Numbered from the stretch's first letter, positions 42,138-51,451 are shown. The stretch: DNA of 64,000 bases from JADZAI01 sp046348585 (GCA_046348585.1 JAXMDZ010000004.1:1-64000); one strand, 5' to 3'. Made by a program: numbers and translations. Notes: a model not told the origin generated them from the letters alone.

Positions 42138-43574
42138 ATGACCATCTCGTTCGACAGCGATTTCACGATGACCATCGGCGGCCAGGGCGTCGCCGGCGCG
42201 TCGTCGTTCGACGTTCTCAATCCGGCCACCGAACAGCCGGTCGCCAAGGCGCCGGACTGTTCGCGCGACCAGCTCGACCAGGCGGTCGCGGCGGCGCGCA
42301 AGGCGTTCCCCGCCTGGGCCGCGACGCCCTTCGCCGAGCGGCAGAAGCTGGTGACGGCGATGGCGGGCGTCCTCTTCGCCAATGCCGAACCGCTCAAGCG
42401 CCTGCTCACCGCCGAACAGGGCAAGACGCTCGACGCCGCCGGGGCCGACGTGATGGGCGGCGGCTTCTGGCTGCAGCAGAGCGCGACGCTGACCCTGCCC
42501 GAAACCGTCAACGAGGACAGCGAGACCCGCCGCTCGATCACCCGCCATGTGCCGCTCGGCGTTGTCGGGGCGATCGCTCCCTGGAACTTCCCGATCCTGC
42601 TTGCCTGCTTCAAGATCGGCCCGGCGCTGCTCGCCGGCAACACGGTGGTGCTCAAGCCCTCGCCCTTCACGCCGCTGACCACGCTGAAGGTCGGCGAGCT
42701 TCTGCGCGGCGTGCTGCCGCCGGGCGTGCTCAACGTCGTCTCGGGCGGCGATGCGCTGGGGCCGTGGATGACCTCGCATCCCGGCATCGACAAGATCAGC
42801 TTCACCGGCTCCACGCAGACCGGCCGCAAGGTGATGGCCAGCGCCTCCGAAACGCTCAAGCGCGTGACGCTGGAGCTGGGCGGCAACGACGCCGCCATCG
42901 TCCTGCCCGATGTCGACGTGAACAAGGTGGCGCAGGAACTGTTCTGGGCGGCGTTCGGCAATTCCGGCCAGATCTGCATCGCCACCAAGCGCATGTATGT
43001 CCACAAGGACGTCTACGAGCCGCTGAAGGCGGCGCTGGTCGAGTACGCCAAGAGCGTCAAGGTCGGCGACGGCGCGCAGCAGGGCACCCAGCTCGGTCCG
43101 ATCCAGAACCGGCCGCAATACCAGCGCGTCGTCAGCCTGATCCAGGACGCCAGGGACAAGGGCTATTCGTTCCTCATGGGCGGCCTGCCGGAGGAGCAGA
43201 AGGGCTATTTCGTGCCCATCACCATTCTCGACAATCCGCCCGAGGAGTCGCGCATCGTCCAGGAGGAGCAGTTCGGCCCGGTGCTGCCGCTGCTGAAATT
43301 CGACGACGTGGACGAGGCCATCGCCCGCGCCAACGCCAGCGAATACGGCCTGGGCGCCTCGGTCTGGTCGGGCGATGCGGAAAAGGCGCTGGCGATCGGC
43401 CAGAGGCTCCAGGCGGGCACGGTGTGGATCAACGAGGCCCAGCACCTCTCGCCGCTCGCCCCGTTCGCCGGCCACAAGCAGTCGGGCGCGGGGGCGGAGA
43501 ACGGGCTTGAGGGCCTGCTCGAATACACCGCCACGCAGACGATCACGGTGAAGAAGCCGGCCGCCGCCGCCTGA
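42138..43574 (+). CDS. NAD(P)+-dependent aldehyde dehydrogenase (second copy)
   Basis: This 478-residue ALDH has Cys280 in GNSGQICIATKRM and Glu246 in TLELGGNDAAIV, with AIAPWNFPILLACFKIG as the cofactor region. The ATG at 42138 follows GCGGAGGAAGCC. It lies 64 bp after the P1 hydrolase gene, a plausible cotranscript. A hairpin with weak terminator character follows. Substrate range could include semialdehydes derived from amide or amino-acid breakdown; this is inference from the neighbours. Confidence 0.93.
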   Translation: MTISFDSDFTMTIGGQGVAGASSFDVLNPATEQPVAKAPDCSRDQLDQAVAAARKAFPAWAATPFAERQKLVTAMAGVLFANAEPLKRLLTAEQGKTLDAAGADVMGGGFWLQQSATLTLPETVNEDSETRRSITRHVPLGVVGAIAPWNFPILLACFKIGPALLAGNTVVLKPSPFTPLTTLKVGELLRGVLPPGVLNVVSGGDALGPWMTSHPGIDKISFTGSTQTGRKVMASASETLKRVTLELGGNDAAIVLPDVDVNKVAQELFWAAFGNSGQICIATKRMYVHKDVYEPLKAALVEYAKSVKVGDGAQQGTQLGPIQNRPQYQRVVSLIQDARDKGYSFLMGGLPEEQKGYFVPITILDNPPEESRIVQEEQFGPVLPLLKFDDVDEAIARANASEYGLGASVWSGDAEKALAIGQRLQAGTVWINEAQHLSPLAPFAGHKQSGAGAENGLEGLLEYTATQTITVKKPAAAA

Positions 43575-43588
43575 CGCGGCGCGAAACG

Positions 43589-43617
43589 GGGCGGCCGCCG
43601 CAAGACGGCCGCCCTTG
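43589..43617 (+). terminator. Stem-loop after the aldehyde dehydrogenase gene
   Basis: GGGCGGCCG (43589-43597) pairs with CGGCCGCCC (43606-43614), with an 8-nt loop followed by a short TT. The stem is strong but the U-tract is poor. Confidence 0.5.
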
Positions 43618-43648
43618 CGGCGCGCGCCGCGCTGTCCGATGAAGGCGC

Positions 43649-44035
43649 ATGTCCCACGAAGTCCCGCTCGCGCCCGAACCGCTGTCCCACCAGGTCTGGC
43701 GGGGCGCGACGCTGCGCTGTCCCAAATGCGGCAAGAGCCCGCTCTTCCGCGCCTATCTGAAGCCGGTGGAGACCTGCGCCAGCTGCGGCGAGGCCTTCGG
43801 CCATATCCGCGCCGATGACGGCCCGGCCTGGCTCACCATCCTCGTCGTCGGCCACATCGTCGTCTGGCTGGTGCTGGTGCTGGAGCCGCAGCTTTCCTGG
43901 CCCGACTGGGCCCCGATGGTCGTCTGGCCCGGCCTCGCTCTGGTGCTGGTGCTGACGCTGCTGCCCTCGGCCAAGGGCATCTTCATCGCCCTGATCTGGC
44001 GCTCGAAAGGGCCGGGATCGGAACGCGAGGCTTGA
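43649..44035 (+). CDS. DUF983 family membrane protein with zinc-ribbon
   Basis: This 128-residue protein has two CxxC-type motifs in RCPKCGKSPLFRAYL and TCASCGEAF (about residues 24-55), which fit a rubredoxin-like zinc ribbon. Two hydrophobic helices follow. DUF983 proteins are widespread in Alphaproteobacteria; they have been linked with cytochrome oxidase assembly genes in some genomes, but no such neighbour is present here. Start is the ATG at 43649. A 77-bp gap separates it from the following thiolase gene. Confidence 0.85.
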   Translation: MSHEVPLAPEPLSHQVWRGATLRCPKCGKSPLFRAYLKPVETCASCGEAFGHIRADDGPAWLTILVVGHIVVWLVLVLEPQLSWPDWAPMVVWPGLALVLVLTLLPSAKGIFIALIWRSKGPGSEREA

Positions 44036-44119
44036 CCCTTACGGCAGTCTTTACCCCGGTCGGCGCGGGGGGATAGCTTGCGCCCCACGTTTATCCAAGA
44101 AAGCAGAGGGACGACAGGC

Positions 44120-45361
44120 ATGGCAGAGGCATGGATCATCGACGCGGTGCGCACGCCCCGCGGCATCGGCAAGGTCGGCAAGGGCGCGCTGGCGGACATC
44201 CACCCGCAGCAGCTCGGCGCGACGGTGCTCAAGGCGCTCGCCGAGCGCAACGCCATCAAGACCCACGAAGTCGACGACATCATCTGGGGCACTTCCTCGC
44301 AGCGCGGCAAGCAGGGCGGCGATCTCGGCCGCATGTCGGCGCTCGACGCGGGCTACGACGTGCGCTCCAGCGGCGTCACGCTCGACCGCTTCTGCGGCTC
44401 GGGCATCACGACGGTGAACTTCGCGACCGGCATGATCATGTCGGGGCTTGAGGACTGCGTCATCGCTGGCGGCACCGAGATGATGTCCTACACCGCCTCG
44501 TCGGTGGACCCGAAGGCCGGTCCGATGCTGATGGACGGCGGCAACATGCGCCTGCGCGCCCGCCATCCGCAGTCGCACCAGGGCGTCTGCGGCGACGCCA
44601 TCGCGACGCTGGAGAACATCCCGCGCGAGGCGCTCGACCATCTCGCCTGGGTCAGCCAGCAGCGCGCCGACGCGGCGATCAAGGGCGACCACTTCAAGAA
44701 GAGCCTCGTGCCGGTCTATCGCGAGGACGGCACGCTCGCCCTCGACCACGAGGAGTTCCCCCGTCCGCAGACGACGCTGGAAGGCCTCGCGGCGCTGAAG
44801 CCCTCGTTCGAGGCGATGGCCGAGTTCCCGATCGACGACAAGGGCACGACGCTGGCCGGCCTCATCCGCCAAGTCTATCCCGACCTCAAGATCAAGCACG
44901 TCCACCACGCCGGCAATTCCTCGGGCGTCGTCGACGGCTCGGCGGCGCTGCTCCTCGCCTCGCCCGACTACGCCAAGAAGCAGGGCTGGAAGCCGCGCGC
45001 CCGCGTCGTCGCCATGGCCAATGTCGGCGACAGCCCGACGCTGATGCTGAACGCCCCGGTTCCGGCGGCCCGCAAGGTGCTGGCCAAGGCCGGTCTGACG
45101 CTCGACGACATCGACCTCTTCGAGATCAACGAGGCGTTCGCCGTCGTCGCCGAGAAGTTCATCCGCGACCTCAAGCTCGACCGCGACAAGGTCAACGTGA
45201 ACGGCGGCGCGATGGCCCTCGGCCACCCGATCGGCGCGACCGGCTCGATCCTCATCGGCACGGTGCTCGACGAGCTGGAGCGCCGCGACCTGAAGCGCGG
45301 CCTCGTCACGATGTGCGCGGCGGGCGGCATGGCCCCGGCGATCATCATCGAGCGTATCTGA
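44120..45361 (+). CDS. Acetyl-CoA C-acyltransferase (thiolase)
   Basis: This 413-residue thiolase carries nucleophile Cys92 in LDRFCGSG, a His in NEAFAVVAE, GHPIGATG, and the second active-site Cys399 in CAAGGMAP. The ATG at 44120 sits after AGAGGGACGACAGGC. It interconverts acyl-CoA plus acetyl-CoA with 3-ketoacyl-CoA, in beta-oxidation or ketone or PHB metabolism. The neighbours give no clear pathway partner on the same transcript. A strong terminator follows. Confidence 0.94.
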   Translation: MAEAWIIDAVRTPRGIGKVGKGALADIHPQQLGATVLKALAERNAIKTHEVDDIIWGTSSQRGKQGGDLGRMSALDAGYDVRSSGVTLDRFCGSGITTVNFATGMIMSGLEDCVIAGGTEMMSYTASSVDPKAGPMLMDGGNMRLRARHPQSHQGVCGDAIATLENIPREALDHLAWVSQQRADAAIKGDHFKKSLVPVYREDGTLALDHEEFPRPQTTLEGLAALKPSFEAMAEFPIDDKGTTLAGLIRQVYPDLKIKHVHHAGNSSGVVDGSAALLLASPDYAKKQGWKPRARVVAMANVGDSPTLMLNAPVPAARKVLAKAGLTLDDIDLFEINEAFAVVAEKFIRDLKLDRDKVNVNGGAMALGHPIGATGSILIGTVLDELERRDLKRGLVTMCAAGGMAPAIIIERI

Positions 45362-45382
45362 TCCGCGCCACAGCGCGCGATG

Positions 45383-45411
45383 CGGCCGCCGGGAAACCGG
45401 CGGCCGTTTTC
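45383..45411. terminator. Bidirectional-looking terminator between thiolase and fhs
   Basis: CGGCCGCCGG (45383-45392) pairs with CCGGCGGCCG (45397-45406), with a GAAA loop and a TTTT tract on the plus strand. The stem lies between the two convergent genes, and the U-tract favours the thiolase direction. Confidence 0.85.
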
Positions 45412-45422
45412 GTTCGGGGGCC

Positions 45423-47105
45423 TTACGAAAGACCCTCGATCTCGCCCTTCGCGTTGAGGCTCATGCGTTCGGCGGCGGGCACGCGCGGCAGGCCCGGCAT
45501 GGTCATCACGTCGCCGCAGATCGCCACGACGAAGCCCGCGCCCGCCGACAGGCGCACCTCGCGCACCGGCAGCGTGAAGCCGGAGGGCGCGCCCAACAGC
45601 GTCTCGTCGGACGAGAAGGAATAGGGCGTCTTCGCCATGCAGACCGGCAGATGGCCGAAGCCGCCCGCCTGGAACCGCTCCAGCTCGCGCTTCGCCTTGG
45701 CGGCGAACGAAACCCCCGCCGCGCGATAGATCCGCGTCGCGACCGCCTCGATCTTCTCCTTCAGGCCCATCGCATCGGGATAGACGAGGCGGAACTCGGC
45801 CGGCGGGTTCGCGCCGTCTTCGGCGAGCGCCGCCACATGGCGCGCCAGATCCTCAGCGCCCTTGCCGCCCTCCGCCCAGTGACGGCAGAGGATCGCTTTC
45901 ACCCCGAAGCGGTCCTCGCAGACATGGGCGAGCAACCCGTGCTCGGCCGCCGTGTCGCTGTCGAAGGCGTTGATCGCGACCGCCACTTTCAGGCCGAAGC
46001 CGCGCAGGTTCTCCACATGGCGGCCGAGATTGACGAGGCCCTTGCCCAGTGCGTCGAGGTTCTCGGCCCCCAACTCGTCCTTCGCCGCGCCGCCCTGCAT
46101 CTTCAGCGCCCGTACGGTCGCCACCACGACGGCGGCGGCGGGCACCAGACCGGCGCTGCGGCACTTGATGTCGAGGAACTTCTCCGCGCCGAGATCGGCC
46201 CCGAAGCCGGCCTCGGTCACCACGTAGTCGCCGAGCCGCAGCGCCGCCTCGGTGGCGATCACCGAATTGCAGCCATGGGCGATATTGGCGAACGGCCCGC
46301 CATGGATCAGCGCCGGGCTGCCGTCGATGGTCTGCACCAGATTGGGCCGCGCCGCGTCCTTCAGCAGCACCGCCATCGCGCCCGCGGCCTTCAGGTCGCC
46401 CGCCGTCACCAGCGCGCCCGCCCGCGTCCGCGCCACGACGATGCGCGCCAGACGCTTCTCCAGGTCGCCGAGGTCGCGGGCGAGGCAGAGGATCGCCATC
46501 ACTTCCGAGGCGACCGTGATGTCGAACCCGGTTTCGCGCGGCAGCCCGTTGAGCCCGTCGCCGAGGCCGGTGGCGATCTGGCGCAGCGCCCGGTCGTTCA
46601 TGTCGAGCACCCGCCGCCACACCACGGTGCGCAGGTCGATGTCGAGCGCGTTGCCCCAGTAGATGTGGTTGTCGATCATCGCCGCGAGCAGATTGTGCGC
46701 GGCCGTGATCGCGTGGAAGTCGCCGGTGAAATGGAGGTTGATCGCCTCCATCGGCAGAACCTGGGCGTAGCCGCCGCCGGTCGCGCCGCCCTTGCGGCCG
46801 AACACCGGCCCGAGCGATGGCTCGCGCAGCGCGATCACCGTGCGCTTGCCGATCCGGTTGAGCGCGTCGCCGAGGCCGATGGTCGTCGTCGTCTTGCCCT
46901 CGCCGGCGGGCGTCGGGTTGATCGCGGTGACGAGGATCAGCCGTCCGCGCGGGCGCGGCGCGATGGCGGCGAGGAAGTCCTGATCCAGCTTGGCGATATG
47001 CTTGCCGTAGGGGTCCAGCGCGTCCGACGGAATCCCTGCGCGCCCGGCGATTTCGGCGATGGGTTTCAGCGTCGCCGCGCGGGCGATCTCAAGATCGATG
47101 CTCAT
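45423..47105 (-). CDS. fhs: Formate-tetrahydrofolate ligase
   Basis: This 560-residue enzyme joins formate to tetrahydrofolate with ATP to give 10-formyl-THF, feeding one-carbon metabolism. The P-loop TPAGEGKTTT is at residues 65-74, and FTGDFHAITAAHNLL, FANIAHGCNSV and the C-terminal KTPYSFSSD motif are present. Length and motifs match the monofunctional bacterial enzyme. The ATG at 47105 is followed by SIDLEIARAATLKPI. It ends next to a terminator shared with the thiolase gene. Confidence 0.97.
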   Translation of the reverse strand: MSIDLEIARAATLKPIAEIAGRAGIPSDALDPYGKHIAKLDQDFLAAIAPRPRGRLILVTAINPTPAGEGKTTTTIGLGDALNRIGKRTVIALREPSLGPVFGRKGGATGGGYAQVLPMEAINLHFTGDFHAITAAHNLLAAMIDNHIYWGNALDIDLRTVVWRRVLDMNDRALRQIATGLGDGLNGLPRETGFDITVASEVMAILCLARDLGDLEKRLARIVVARTRAGALVTAGDLKAAGAMAVLLKDAARPNLVQTIDGSPALIHGGPFANIAHGCNSVIATEAALRLGDYVVTEAGFGADLGAEKFLDIKCRSAGLVPAAAVVVATVRALKMQGGAAKDELGAENLDALGKGLVNLGRHVENLRGFGLKVAVAINAFDSDTAAEHGLLAHVCEDRFGVKAILCRHWAEGGKGAEDLARHVAALAEDGANPPAEFRLVYPDAMGLKEKIEAVATRIYRAAGVSFAAKAKRELERFQAGGFGHLPVCMAKTPYSFSSDETLLGAPSGFTLPVREVRLSAGAGFVVAICGDVMTMPGLPRVPAAERMSLNAKGEIEGLS

Positions 47106-47175
47106 GGACCCCTGGGGAATCGGTGGCGGCTCGGCCAGAAGCGGTAGCGTGCCGTTCGGCCCCGCGCAAACCGCT

Positions 47176-47928
47176 TCAACCGGCCTTGGCGCCGCTCTCG
47201 TCGAGCTGCGAGAGGATCATGATCTTCTGCCAGATCTTGCGCCCCAGATTGGAGGCGAGGTCCTCCACGTCGTTGACCGCCGACATCACCTGTTCGTCGT
47301 CGGTCGAGGCGGCATAGAGCGCGGCGAGCTTGGCGGTCAGCGCCAGCATCTCGGCGCAATAGTCGAGATAGCGCGCCAGTTCGAACTGGCTCATGCGCCG
47401 CTCGGGCGAGGCGGCGGTGGGCGGCAGCTTGCCCAGCACCGCCGTCGGGTCCTTGGTCAATTGGTGCATGTCGATGACATGGGCGAAGGACCGCAGCCGG
47501 TAGAGCGCGAGCAGCGTCCGCCGGCGCTTCAGCCGCGTCTCGGCGGTCAGCAGGAACCAGATCGCCGCGCCCGCCAGCAGCACCAGATTGACCGCCGAAT
47601 CGAGTCCCTGGGCGAGCGCCGCCGGATCGGCCCGGCGGCTGATATCGGCCCAGTCGATTTCGCCGAGCACCATCGCCATGCCGGCAAGCCAGGCGGCGGC
47701 GATCAGGCCGGCAAGCGCCCGCAGCCAGATCAGCGGCCGCGCCAGCGCCTCGACCGAGGCCGACGTGGCGCGTCCCGCCGCCGCCAGCTCGCCGCACACC
47801 CGTTGCAGGCCCGAATGGGGAAAGCGCGCCACGATGCGCTCGCGCAGCCGGTCCAGCGTCGCCACGATGCTGGCGGCGTCGAGCGTATGGGCGGAAACGG
47901 GGATGGCGGGTTCGGCGCTGTCGCTCAC
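47176..47928 (-). CDS. Uncharacterised membrane protein with two helices
   Basis: A 250-residue protein with a GTG start at 47928. It has two adjacent hydrophobic helices (about residues 66-90 and 112-128), a soluble N-terminal helical part, and a soluble C-terminal helical part with SQFELARYLDYCAEML and an Asp/Glu-rich VNDVEDLASNLGRKIW. I do not recognise a family. It is divergent from the SPFH gene with an 89-bp shared upstream region, which suggests related regulation or function. Confidence 0.6.
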   Translation of the reverse strand: MSDSAEPAIPVSAHTLDAASIVATLDRLRERIVARFPHSGLQRVCGELAAAGRATSASVEALARPLIWLRALAGLIAAAWLAGMAMVLGEIDWADISRRADPAALAQGLDSAVNLVLLAGAAIWFLLTAETRLKRRRTLLALYRLRSFAHVIDMHQLTKDPTAVLGKLPPTAASPERRMSQFELARYLDYCAEMLALTAKLAALYAASTDDEQVMSAVNDVEDLASNLGRKIWQKIMILSQLDESGAKAG

Positions 47929-48017
47929 TTGGGTGATTCCGTTGTCGCAGGGCGCGCTCCAATATTGGTCATTGCGGCCCGATCGCCTAGCTTGGCGTCG
48001 CCGTCCCGGAGGATTTC

Positions 48018-48932
48018 ATGCTCGGCTTCCGCTTCCTGACGACCCGTCCGACCGATCACGTCGTGCTCTACAAGTCCGGCCGCAAGGCGCGCGAAGGGGC
48101 GGGGCTGGGCGGCGTCATCTTCATGCCGACGACCACCGCCGCCGCCGTGCCGATGGACGCGCGCGACGATTTCTTCTCGGTCGAGACGATGACGGCCGAC
48201 TACCAGACCGTCACCATCCAGGGCCTCATCACCTTCCGCATCGCGGATGCGGCGCTGGCGGTCGCGCGGCAGGATTTCAGCATCGACATCCGCACCGGCC
48301 GCCATACCGGCGAGCCGATGAAGCAGATCGTCGACCGCCTGCGCGGCATCGTCATGTCGGCCTGCCGCGACGCGCTCGGCCGCTCCAGCCTCGACGCCGC
48401 GCTGAACAAGTCGGAGGAGCTTTCGGCCGTCGCCATGCGCACCGTCGCCGCCGATCAGGGCCTCAGGTCCGACGGCATCGCGGTCGATCGCGTCCTCGTG
48501 CTCTCGGTCAAGCCCGCGCCCGAGATCAAGAAGGCGCTGGAGGCCAAGCTGCGCGAGGCGCTGCTGCGCGAAGCCGACACGGCGCTGTTCGAGCGCCGCC
48601 GCGCCGCGACCTCCGACGAACATGCGCTCAAGATGCGCGACGAGGCGAACCGCCAGGAACTCGCGGCGACCGAAATCTCCAACCAGCGCACGCTGGAATC
48701 GGAGCGCCAGGTGCTCGCCGAGGCGAAGTCCGCGACCGCGCTGATCGAGGCGCGCTCCGCCGCCGACACCAGCCGCGAGCGGCTGCGGCCCTTCGCCGAG
48801 CTGAAGTCCGAACAGGTCGTCGCCCAGGCGCTCTACGAGCTCGCCATCAGGGGCGTGGTGCCGGGCACGCTGACGCTCGGCGCCGACATCGCCCAGGCCA
48901 TCGCCCAGGCCGCGCGCCCGCCGGCCGGGTAG
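48018..48932 (+). CDS. SPFH/band 7 domain protein
   Basis: This 304-residue protein shows the SPFH core: VETMTADYQTVTIQGLITFRI with IADAALAVARQDFSID, then a long helical coiled-coil region (about 170-270) rich in Arg/Glu/Ala. There is no obvious N-terminal membrane anchor, so membrane association could be peripheral. SPFH proteins scaffold membrane microdomains. It starts at ATG 48018 and ends 7 bp before the divergent NAD-kinase-like gene; the pair looks like one unit. Confidence 0.82.
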   Translation: MLGFRFLTTRPTDHVVLYKSGRKAREGAGLGGVIFMPTTTAAAVPMDARDDFFSVETMTADYQTVTIQGLITFRIADAALAVARQDFSIDIRTGRHTGEPMKQIVDRLRGIVMSACRDALGRSSLDAALNKSEELSAVAMRTVAADQGLRSDGIAVDRVLVLSVKPAPEIKKALEAKLREALLREADTALFERRRAATSDEHALKMRDEANRQELAATEISNQRTLESERQVLAEAKSATALIEARSAADTSRERLRPFAELKSEQVVAQALYELAIRGVVPGTLTLGADIAQAIAQAARPPAG

Positions 48933-48939
48933 GCGCGGC

Positions 48940-49818
48940 GTGCGCGGCCGCGTCGTCATCCTGCGCCGCCAGACCCAGGCGGAAGCCATCGTCCGCCGCT
49001 ACGGGACGGAGGGTCAGGCGCTCTTCGCCATGTCGCGTTCGGCCGAGGGGGCGCGCGCCTTCCAGCGCGCCAAGGTCTATGAGACGGCCGAAACGCGCGC
49101 CCTGAGGCTGCTGCGCGAGGCGATCCCGGAGGACGTGAAGTCGGTGGAGATCGACCGCGGCCTCGTCGCCCAGTTCCTGTTCGAGCCGCACGATCTCGTC
49201 GTCGCGCTGGGCCAGGACGGGCTCGTCGCCAATGTCGGCAAGTATCTCGACGGCCAGCCGCTCGCCGGGGTCAACCCGGACCCCGCCAATATCGAGGGCG
49301 CGCTGCTGCCGTTCGACGTCGACAGCTTCCTGAAGGCGCTGCCCGAGGCGCTCGCCGACGCCCGCCCGTCGCGCGCCGCGACGCTCGCCGAAGTCGCCAC
49401 TTCCGATCGCCAGACGCTCTACGGCCTCAACGAGATCTTCGTCGGCGTCCCGACCCACCAATCGGCGCGCTACCGCATCCAGTCCGGCGAGACGGCGGAG
49501 GAACATTCGTCCAGCGGCCTGATCGTGGCGACCGGCACCGGCTCGTCGGGCTGGCTGCGATCGCTGATGGGCGAGGCAGCCTCGTTCGATCCGGCCGAGG
49601 ACCGGCTGCGTTTCGCGGTCCGCGAGGCCTGGCCGGGGCGCGGCTTCGGCGCGGCGCTGACCGGAGGCGAGGTGACCGCCGGGCGGCCGCTGGTCATCGA
49701 GTCGCGCATGGAATGCGTCATCTTCGCCGACGGCATCGAGGCCGACGCCATCCGTTTCGACGCCGGCGTCGTCGCCACCATCCGCCCCGCCGCCCGCAAG
49801 GTGCGGCTGATTCGCTAA
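48940..49818 (+). CDS. Divergent NAD-kinase-like protein (ATP-NAD kinase fold)
   Basis: This 292-residue protein begins with a GTG 7 bp after the SPFH gene. The central DLVVALGQDGLVANVGKYL and GQPLAGVNPDP match the NAD kinase fold, but the GGDG motif is GQDG (residues 91-94). The second motif region reads IVATGTGSSGWLRS instead of TPTGSTAY. The C-terminus (IFADGIEADAIRFDAG) resembles the NADK beta-rich domain. It may bind ATP or a dinucleotide but is probably a non-canonical kinase or a regulatory pseudoenzyme. Ordinary NadK would be elsewhere in the genome. Confidence 0.75.
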   Translation: MRGRVVILRRQTQAEAIVRRYGTEGQALFAMSRSAEGARAFQRAKVYETAETRALRLLREAIPEDVKSVEIDRGLVAQFLFEPHDLVVALGQDGLVANVGKYLDGQPLAGVNPDPANIEGALLPFDVDSFLKALPEALADARPSRAATLAEVATSDRQTLYGLNEIFVGVPTHQSARYRIQSGETAEEHSSSGLIVATGTGSSGWLRSLMGEAASFDPAEDRLRFAVREAWPGRGFGAALTGGEVTAGRPLVIESRMECVIFADGIEADAIRFDAGVVATIRPAARKVRLIR

Positions 49819-49924
49819 CCGCCCTCGCCGCGGCGCGGGTTCCGGCCCGCTCTCTTGCGAATCCGCACCGGCGCGCGCTATCGAAGGTGCAGGGCCGTGC
49901 CGTGCGGCCGTCCGATGGGGATTC

Positions 49925-50209
49925 ATGGTCAAGGCCATTTTCGCGGTTGCGGGCGGCGTCGCCTTCGTCGCCTTCATGCTCGGGGTCTTCGCCGCGGCGG
50001 GGATGATGAACCACCGCAAGCCGGGCGTCTCGACGCTCTGGTACGCCTGGAACGGCTATGCCTTCTTCACCGGGCGCAATTTCGACCCCAAGGCCGAACC
50101 GATGCGGCGGCTGTTCATGCTGTGCGCCGCCGCCTTCATGCTCGCCGTGCTTGTCGGCGTCACCTTCGGCCTCATCTATCTGCACTCGCCGCCGACGCCG
50201 CCGGCCTGA
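49925..50209 (+). CDS. Small two-helix membrane protein
   Basis: This 94-residue protein has two hydrophobic helices (about residues 4-27 and 62-85). A soluble linker between them contains HRKPGVSTLWYAWNGYAFFTGRNF. I do not recognise a family. The ATG at 49925 follows GATGGGGATTC. It ends 12 bp before the CoA transferase gene and could be cotranscribed with it. Confidence 0.6.
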   Translation: MVKAIFAVAGGVAFVAFMLGVFAAAGMMNHRKPGVSTLWYAWNGYAFFTGRNFDPKAEPMRRLFMLCAAAFMLAVLVGVTFGLIYLHSPPTPPA

Positions 50210-50221
50210 GGAGGCCCGCCC

Positions 50222-51406
50222 ATGCCCGGTCCGCTCGATGGCGTGAAGATCGTCGACCTCTCCGCGGTCATCGCCGGACCGATGGCGACCGGGATGCTGG
50301 CCGACCAGGGGGCCGAGGTGATCAAGGTCGAGCCGCTCGGCCTCGGCGATCTCTGCCGCTGGCTCGGCCCGAACCGCAACGGCCTCGGCGCGATGTTCGC
50401 CGCCGTCAACCGCAACAAGCGGTCGATCGCGCTGAACCTCAAGGACGAGAAGGCGAAGGCCGTCCTGCGCGAACTGCTGAAGGACGCCGACGTCTTCGTC
50501 CAGAATTTCCGCCCCGGCGCGATCGACCGCATGGGTTTCGGCTACGAGGCGCTGCGGAAGGACCATCCCGGCCTCATCTATGTCTCGATGTCCGGATTCG
50601 GGCAGGACGGGCCTTACGCCAAACGCAGGGTGTACGATCCGGTGGTGCAGGCGATCTCGGGCTTCGCCGACAGTCAGGCCGACGCGAAGACGGGCGAGCC
50701 GCGCCTCATCCAGACCATCGCCTGCGACAAGGTCACGGCGATCACCGCCGCCCAGGCGATCACCGCTGCGCTGTTCGCGCGGGCCCGCGGCGCGGGCGGC
50801 CAGCATGTGACGCTCACCATGATCGAGGCGACGCTGGCCTTCCTGTGGCCCGACGCCTTCTACAATCACGCCCTGCTCGACAGCGAGGCGCCGCCGTCGC
50901 CGGACTTCGCCTCGTTCTACGGCATCATGGCGACGAAGGATGGTTTCGTCACCACGATCACCATTTCCGACGACGAGTTCCGCGATTGCTGCCGCGCCCT
51001 CGGGCGGCCGGATATCGCCGCCGATCCGCGCTTCAAGGACATCGTCTCGCGCATGGCCAACGCCGCCGCGCTCAAGGCCGCCTTCGCCGAGGCCGTCGCC
51101 ACCTTCACGACCGCCGACGTGCGCGCCCGGCTCGAAGCCGAGGACGCGCCGCATGCAGTGGTCCTCACCCGGGCCGAAGTCCCGTCGGACCCGCAGATCG
51201 TCCACAACGGAAGTCTGATCGTCACCGACCATCCGGCCGCCGGACGGCTGCGCGAGGCGGTTCCGGCGGCGAAATTCGCCGCGACCCCCTCGTCGCTGCG
51301 CCGCCACGCGCCCCTGCTCGGCGAACAGACCGACGAGATCCTCGCCGAACTCGGCCGCTCGCCGGCCGAAATCGCCGCGCTGCGCGCCGCCGGCGCCGCC
51401 GGCTGA
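50222..51406 (+). CDS. CaiB/BaiF family CoA transferase (family III)
   Basis: This 394-residue enzyme moves CoA between acids. The expected catalytic aspartate is D169, in TIACDKVTAITAAQAI, the classical position for CaiB/Frc proteins. The N-terminal LSAVIAGPMATGMLADQGAEVIKVE motif and NRNKRSIALNLK are typical, as is QNFRPGAIDRMGFGY. The substrate is unknown; the nearby thioesterase, enoyl-CoA hydratase and flavoprotein genes suggest catabolism of unusual acids. Confidence 0.93.
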   Translation: MPGPLDGVKIVDLSAVIAGPMATGMLADQGAEVIKVEPLGLGDLCRWLGPNRNGLGAMFAAVNRNKRSIALNLKDEKAKAVLRELLKDADVFVQNFRPGAIDRMGFGYEALRKDHPGLIYVSMSGFGQDGPYAKRRVYDPVVQAISGFADSQADAKTGEPRLIQTIACDKVTAITAAQAITAALFARARGAGGQHVTLTMIEATLAFLWPDAFYNHALLDSEAPPSPDFASFYGIMATKDGFVTTITISDDEFRDCCRALGRPDIAADPRFKDIVSRMANAAALKAAFAEAVATFTTADVRARLEAEDAPHAVVLTRAEVPSDPQIVHNGSLIVTDHPAAGRLREAVPAAKFAATPSSLRRHAPLLGEQTDEILAELGRSPAEIAALRAAGAAG

Positions 51407-51451
51407 GGCCCACCCTCGACTCCGGCCGGGTTCGGCCTTACCATCCATTAA

